Source: Streptomyces gelaticus (GTDB lineage: Bacteria > Actinomycetota > Actinomycetes > Streptomycetales > Streptomycetaceae). From it: a stretch of 64,000 nucleotides of DNA. A program made the position numbers and the translations under genes. The stretch spans positions 62,001 through 126,000 of the forward strand of contig NZ_BMTF01000021.1 in assembly GCF_014649535.1 (NCBI RefSeq). Direction: 5' to 3'. Position 1 is the stretch's first letter. Each line of letters starts with the position of its first letter. Positions 59,961 to 64,000 of this stretch are shown in pieces. The notes under the pieces are model-generated. The model had not been told where the DNA came from. It ran no database searches and saw nothing but the letters and a program-made list of their open reading frames with translations.

Positions 59961-60673
59961 CGCTCGGCCTCCGCCGCATCACGGCTTCCCGCAGCCTCCT
60001 CGGCCGGTCCCGCGCCCCCTGCAACGGCCCGCTCGGCCGCGAGCCCCTTGCGGCGCAGCACGACGGCCTGGCGCACATAGTCGAGCCCGGTGACGACCGT
60101 CAGCACGACGGCCACCGCCATCACCCAGAAGCGCAGGGTGGCCAGGGGGCCGGTCAGCGCCAGGACGTACATCCCGACGGCCGTCCCCTGCGCGAGGGTC
60201 TTCATCTTCCCGCCACGACTGGCCGGAATCACCCCGTGCCGTATCACCCAGAAGCGCATCAGCGTGATACCGAGCTCGCGGAAGAGGATCACGCCTGTGA
60301 CCCACCAGGGCAGATCGCCGAGGTACGAGAGGCAGATCAGCGCCGCGCCCATGATCGCCTTGTCCGCGATCGGGTCGGCGATCTTCCCGAAGTCGGTGAC
60401 CAGGTTGTACGTGCGCGCCAGATGACCGTCGAACAGATCGGTGATCATGGCTACGGCGAAGGCCGCCCAGGCGAACGCCCGCCAGGCCGGGTCGTACCCG
60501 CCGTTGTGCAGCAGCAGGAGCACGAATCCGGGCACCAGCACCAGCCGCAGCATGGTGAGCAGATTGGCGATGTTCCACAGGCTGGCCTGATTGACGGCCG
60601 CAGTGCCCAGCTTGCCGCCGCGGACCGGCTTCGCGCCGGAGCCACCTGCCGCGGATGCCGGGACTCCCGTCAT
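59957..60673 (-). CDS. pgsA: CDP-diacylglycerol--glycerol-3-phosphate phosphatidyltransferase family protein
   Basis: The 238-residue membrane enzyme of phospholipid synthesis has the CDP-alcohol phosphotransferase motif DLFDGHLARTYNLVTDFGKI with the terminal DPIADK Asp. About five helices surround it. Actinobacteria have several PgsA paralogues, so the exact product is not certain. ATG 60673 overlaps the rimO stop (ATGA). Confidence 0.92.
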   Translation of the reverse strand: MTGVPASAAGGSGAKPVRGGKLGTAAVNQASLWNIANLLTMLRLVLVPGFVLLLLHNGGYDPAWRAFAWAAFAVAMITDLFDGHLARTYNLVTDFGKIADPIADKAIMGAALICLSYLGDLPWWVTGVILFRELGITLMRFWVIRHGVIPASRGGKMKTLAQGTAVGMYVLALTGPLATLRFWVMAVAVVLTVVTGLDYVRQAVVLRRKGLAAERAVAGGAGPAEEAAGSRDAAEAER

Positions 60674-62139
60674 CTGGCCGCCTCCATGAGTCCGGAACAC
60701 TCGGCCACCAGGTCCACTCCCTCGGTGCCCACAACCTTTGCCTCGACCATAAGGCCGGGCACGAGGCCCTCGCGTGTGGTGAAGAGCACCTGGCCGTCCG
60801 TTTCGGGAGCCTGGTGCGCCGCACGCCCCACCGCGCCGTCCTCGTCGTCCACGGACTCGACGAGGACCTGGAGCGACTCGCCCAGGCGCTCCTCGGCACG
60901 CTGCGAGGTCAGCTCCTCGGCCAGCTGCGAGATGTGTGCGAGCCGCTCGGCGATGACGTCGGCGTCCAGCTTGTTCTCGTAGCCGACGGCTTCGGTGCCC
61001 TCCTCGTCGGAGTAGCCGAAGACTCCGATGGCGTCGAGCCGGGCGCCGGTGAGGAAGCGTTCCAGCTCCGCCAGGTCGGCCTCGGTCTCACCGGGGAAGC
61101 CCACGATGAAATTGGAACGGGCACCGGCCTGCGGGGCCTTGCTGCGGATGGTGTCCAGCAGTTCCAGGAACCGGTCGGTGTCACCGAAGCGGCGCATCGC
61201 CCGCAGCACACCGGGGGCCGAGTGCTGGAAGGACAGGTCGAAGTAGGGCGCGACCTTCGGCGTCGAGGTCAGCACGTCGATCAGGCCGGGGCGCATCTCG
61301 GCCGGCTGGAGGTAGCTGACCCGGATCCGCTCGATGCCCTCGACATCGGCGAGCCCCGGCAGCAGCGTCTCCAGCAGCCGGATGTCGCCGAGGTCCTTGC
61401 CGTACGAGGTGTTGTTCTCGGAGACCAGCATGACCTCCTTGACGCCCTGCTCGGCCAGCCAGCGGGTCTCCTGGAGCACGTCCGAGGGGCGCCGCGAGAT
61501 GAAGGATCCGCGGAAGGACGGGATGGCGCAGAAGGAACAGCGCCGGTCGCAGCCGGAGGCGAGCTTCACCGAGGCGACGGGGCTGGTGCCCAGCCGGCGA
61601 CGCAGGGGCGCCCTCGGCCCGGAGACCGGCGCGACACCCTCGGGGAGGTCCTCGGGGGCGGGCGCGGCCTCCTGGGCGTGCCCAGGCAGGGCCACGGCCG
61701 CGTCCTGCCGCTCGGCCGGGCTGATGGGCAGCAGCTTGCGGCGGTCACGCGGGGTGTGCGAGGCGTGGATGCCGCCGTTGAGGATGGTCTGGAGGCGGTC
61801 GGAGATGTCGGCGTAGTCGTCGAAGCCCAGGACGCCGTCCGCCTCGGGCAGGGCCTCGGCGAGGTCCTTGCCGTAGCGCTCGGCCATGCAGCCGACGGCG
61901 ACCACGGCCTGGGTCCTGCCGTGGTCCTTCAGATCATTGGCTTCGAGCAGGGCGTCGACGGAGTCCTTCTTGGCGGCCTCGACGAATCCACAGGTGTTGA
62001 CGACGGCCACATCGGCGTCGGAGGCGTCCTGGACGAGCTCCCAGCCGTCCGCTGCCAAGCGGCCTGCGAGCTCTTCCGAGTCCACCTCGTTACGGGCGCA
62101 GCCAAGAGTGACAAGGGCGACGGTACGGCGTTCGGGCAT
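60670..62139 (-). CDS. rimO: Ribosomal protein S12 methylthiotransferase
   Basis: RimO is a radical-SAM enzyme that methylthiolates an aspartate of ribosomal protein S12. The 489-residue protein resembles MiaB but has the RimO-type VTLGCARNEVDSE, VVNTCGFVEAAKKDS, radical-SAM CDRRCSFCAIPSFRG and IRVSYLQPAEMRPG, with a TRAM domain at the C-terminus. An insertion of about 40 residues (about 160-200) is Pro/Ala-rich. ATG 62139 lacks a ribosome site; TAGTCT at 62147-62152 suggests a leaderless mRNA. It overlaps pgsA by 4 bp. Confidence 0.95.
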   Translation of the reverse strand: MPERRTVALVTLGCARNEVDSEELAGRLAADGWELVQDASDADVAVVNTCGFVEAAKKDSVDALLEANDLKDHGRTQAVVAVGCMAERYGKDLAEALPEADGVLGFDDYADISDRLQTILNGGIHASHTPRDRRKLLPISPAERQDAAVALPGHAQEAAPAPEDLPEGVAPVSGPRAPLRRRLGTSPVASVKLASGCDRRCSFCAIPSFRGSFISRRPSDVLQETRWLAEQGVKEVMLVSENNTSYGKDLGDIRLLETLLPGLADVEGIERIRVSYLQPAEMRPGLIDVLTSTPKVAPYFDLSFQHSAPGVLRAMRRFGDTDRFLELLDTIRSKAPQAGARSNFIVGFPGETEADLAELERFLTGARLDAIGVFGYSDEEGTEAVGYENKLDADVIAERLAHISQLAEELTSQRAEERLGESLQVLVESVDDEDGAVGRAAHQAPETDGQVLFTTREGLVPGLMVEAKVVGTEGVDLVAECSGLMEAAR

Positions 62140-62146
62140 GGGCTCA

Positions 62147-62152
62147 AGACTA
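62147..62152 (-). promoter_or_regulatory. Putative -10 element for leaderless rimO mRNA
   Basis: TAGTCT (minus strand) fits TAnnnT and lies 7 nt before the rimO ATG with no Shine-Dalgarno sequence between. Confidence 0.4.
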
Positions 62153-62211
62153 CTTTGTCCCGGCACTCGCCCTGCCGCGCAGGGTTCCACCGTTACACCG
62201 AGTAACAAATG

Positions 62212-62247
62212 CGGCGAGCTCCCGGCAGGGTTGCCGGGCGCTCGCCG
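62212..62247. terminator. Terminator of the RodZ-like gene
   Basis: Arms of 16 nt, CGGCGAGC and CCCGGCA on one side and their complements on the other, pair with one mismatched base around a 4-nt loop. It separates the RodZ-like gene from rimO. Confidence 0.8.
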
Positions 62248-62286
62248 TGTCGTCGATGCCGCCCGAGGAGGCGGCCCGCGTACCGA

Positions 62287-63087
62287 TCAGCCGACCGCCG
62301 GGTCGCCCTTCGTGTATGAGAGCCGTTCGACCTGGCCGGGCTGGAACTTGTCCTCGACCTTCTTGCCGTTCACGAAGAGCTCGATCGAGCCGGCGTCCCC
62401 GAGGACGAGGTCGACCCGCTCCTGGTCCTGGAACGTCTTGGTCTGGCCCTGGAGCAGCAGACCGTCGAAGAGCAGCCGCCCGTTGTGGTCCTTGGCGGAG
62501 ATCCAGCTCTTGCCCTGACTGGCGTTGAGCCGCACCGTCACCTTGTCCCTGGGGGCCGCGGCGATGGCGCTGTCGGAGGGCGCCGGCTTCGGGTCGACGG
62601 GCTTGTCGGTCTTCGGCTTCGGGGTCTTCGTGTTGGATACCGATCCCTCCGCGACCTGGGTGGCCGGGGGGCTGTCGTCACCGCCCTTGAAGGCCGTGAA
62701 GCCGACGAAACCGACGACGACGACGATCGCCGCGACCATGGCCGCCGTCCAGTTGGGCCGGCGGGGTTCGGAACGGATTCTCTCGGCCTCGAACAGCGGC
62801 GCCGCGGGCGTGGGTGCGGGACGGCCGCCGTGCTCGGCGTCGTACTGCGAAACCAACGGTTCCGGATCGAGATGGACGGCACGCGCCAGCGTACGGATAT
62901 GGCCGCGCGCGTACACACTGCCGCCGCAGCGGGAGAAGTCGTCCTCTTCGATCGCGTGCACGATGGGGATGCGCACCCGGGTGGACGAACTGATCTCTTC
63001 GACCGTGAGACCTGCGGCGATGCGAGCCTGCTGGAGCACTCGACCGATCGAAGGCCGGTCGTCTTCGGGGGAGTTGCCGATGGACAC
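62287..63087 (-). CDS. RodZ-like membrane protein with HTH and DUF4115 domains
   Basis: The 266-residue protein has an N-terminal XRE-type HTH_25 domain (about 14-80, GLTVEEISSSTRVRIPIVHA), one transmembrane helix (about 113-132, MVAAIVVVVGFVGFTAF), a Lys/Pro-rich linker and an extracellular DUF4115 beta domain. This is the RodZ layout, linked in rods to the cell-shape cytoskeleton. GTG 63087 has AAAGG 8 nt upstream. It lies between ftsK and rimO. Confidence 0.88.
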   Translation of the reverse strand: MSIGNSPEDDRPSIGRVLQQARIAAGLTVEEISSSTRVRIPIVHAIEEDDFSRCGGSVYARGHIRTLARAVHLDPEPLVSQYDAEHGGRPAPTPAAPLFEAERIRSEPRRPNWTAAMVAAIVVVVGFVGFTAFKGGDDSPPATQVAEGSVSNTKTPKPKTDKPVDPKPAPSDSAIAAAPRDKVTVRLNASQGKSWISAKDHNGRLLFDGLLLQGQTKTFQDQERVDLVLGDAGSIELFVNGKKVEDKFQPGQVERLSYTKGDPAVG

Positions 63088-63292
63088 GGGGGCGCCTTTC
63101 GAGCGTGAGCCACCTGCTGGGTGTTCAGTCTAGGGGGGGTACGAAAGGGTGGGGCAACCGGGAGGAAGGACTTTGCCCTCCATCGGACTCGAAACTCCGT
63201 CCGAATCCCCGGACCGTCCCGGGAAGGACAATTCTGCCGCCCCTCCCCTCAAGTTGACGTACGACCCGACGAAACGGTTGCCCGTAACACCC

Positions 63293-64000
63293 TTACGAAC
63301 CGGTTTCCCCGCGAATCAGCGCCAACACCCCGTCCAGCTCGTCGGGTTTCACCATGACGTCGCGGGCCTTGGAACCCTCGCTGGGCCCGACGATGTTCCT
63401 GGACTCCATCAGGTCCATCAGCCGGCCGGCCTTGGCGAAGCCGACCCGGAGCTTGCGCTGGAGCATCGAGGTGGACCCGAACTGGGTGGAGACGACCAGT
63501 TCGGCGGCCTGGCAGAGCAGATCCAGGTCGTCGCCGATGTCCTCGTCGATCTCCTTCTTCTTGGCCGTGCCGACCACCACGTCCTCGCGGAAGACCGGCG
63601 CCATCTGATCCTTGCAGTGCTGGACGACGGCCGCGACCTCGTCCTCGGTGACGAAGGCGCCCTGCATTCGGGTGGGTTTGTTCGCCCCCATCGGCAGGAA
63701 CAGACCGTCACCCTTTCCGATGAGCTTCTCGGCGCCGGGCTGGTCGAGGATGACCCGGCTGTCGGCCAGCGACGAGGTCGCGAAGGCCAGCCGGGAGGGT
63801 ACGTTCGCCTTGATCAGACCGGTGACGACATCGACCGAGGGCCGCTGCGTCGCGAGTACCAGGTGGATACCGGCGGCACGGGCCAGTTGGGTGATCCGGA
63901 CGATGGCGTCCTCGACATCGCGCGGAGCGACCATCATCAGGTCGGCGAGCTCGTCGACGATCACCAGCAGGTACGGATAGGGCGAGAGCTCGCGCTCGCT
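63293..64000 (-). CDS. ftsK: FtsK/SpoIIIE-type DNA translocase, C-terminal part
   Basis: FtsK pumps chromosomal DNA through the closing sporulation septum in Streptomyces. Only the last 235 codons are in the window. They show the Walker B region LLVIVDELADLMMVA, HLVLATQRPSVDVVTGLIKA, LDQPGAEKLIGKGDGL and the C-terminal gamma winged helix (STSMLQRKLRVGFAKAGRLM), which reads polar DNA motifs. The gene continues past base 64000. Confidence 0.95.
   Translation of the reverse strand, partial: SERELSPYPYLLVIVDELADLMMVAPRDVEDAIVRITQLARAAGIHLVLATQRPSVDVVTGLIKANVPSRLAFATSSLADSRVILDQPGAEKLIGKGDGLFLPMGANKPTRMQGAFVTEDEVAAVVQHCKDQMAPVFREDVVVGTAKKKEIDEDIGDDLDLLCQAAELVVSTQFGSTSMLQRKLRVGFAKAGRLMDLMESRNIVGPSEGSKARDVMVKPDELDGVLALIRGETGS

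Noticed and set aside
1..64000. tRNA, rRNA or CRISPR arrays
   Set aside because: No cloverleaf with a GGTTCGAnTCC arm, no rRNA segments and no regularly spaced repeats were noticed on reading; a tRNAscan/CRISPR search could confirm this.

Overview
The window is a piece of an actinomycete chromosome, almost certainly Streptomyces. The DNA is very GC-rich, many genes start with GTG, LexA boxes have the actinobacterial GAAC-N4-GTTC form, and the gene order (nrdRJ, lexA, hflX, a RelA/SpoT homologue, dapF, miaA, miaB, gluABCD, recA-recX, lhr, clgR, cinA, pgsA, rimO, ftsK) is the conserved Streptomyces core order. Both ends cut through genes: the class II ribonucleotide reductase on the left and the FtsK translocase on the right.

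Layout. Positions 1-6.0 kb hold nrdR-nrdJ with paired NrdR boxes, lexA with its SOS box, and a DinG-type helicase. Positions 6.1-12.1 kb are a four-gene NRPS-independent siderophore operon (aminotransferase, two IucA/IucC synthetases and an acyltransferase between them). Positions 12.4-15.1 kb carry a tandem pair of trypsin-like lipoproteins. Positions 15.2-26.0 kb are housekeeping genes: hflX, an M1 peptidase, a divergent RelA/SpoT homologue, dapF, a membrane protein, miaA, a small MT0933-like protein, an extradiol-dioxygenase-like protein and miaB. Positions 26.1-33.0 kb form a glutamate block: a TAXI binding protein, the GluR-GluK two-component pair and the gluABCD ABC importer.

Positions 33.1-37.8 kb are the only clearly foreign stretch. 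It holds a left-truncated IS1380-family element whose right end is split by an antisense group II intron with an intact reverse transcriptase. Next come a small four-cysteine secreted protein in lower-GC DNA, an aminoglycoside 3-N-acetyltransferase relic with an internal inversion of about 160 bp, and an IS256-family 3' relic.

Positions 38.0-49.4 kb resume the core: an FAD monooxygenase, a cysteine dioxygenase-rhodanese pair, an orphan FtsX-type permease, a DUF6197-like protein, recX-recA with an SOS box, an AI-2E family protein, DUF3046 and an alpha/alpha-toroid protein. Positions 49.5-58.2 kb hold an AraC regulator-azlC-azlD operon divergent from lhr, then a Nei/Fpg glycosylase, an SDR and a small membrane protein. 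Positions 58.5-64 kb hold a CsbD-like protein, clgR, the translationally coupled rimO-pgsA-cinA run, a RodZ-like protein and the end of ftsK.

DNA metabolism and the SOS response recur through the window (nrdJ, LexA, DinG, RecA/RecX, Lhr, Nei). Most convergent gene pairs are separated by strong hairpins that can act in both directions. I saw no rRNA, tRNA or CRISPR array. The most unusual structures are the intron-in-IS arrangement and the scrambled resistance-gene relic. No wholly new multi-gene system could be demonstrated from sequence alone.
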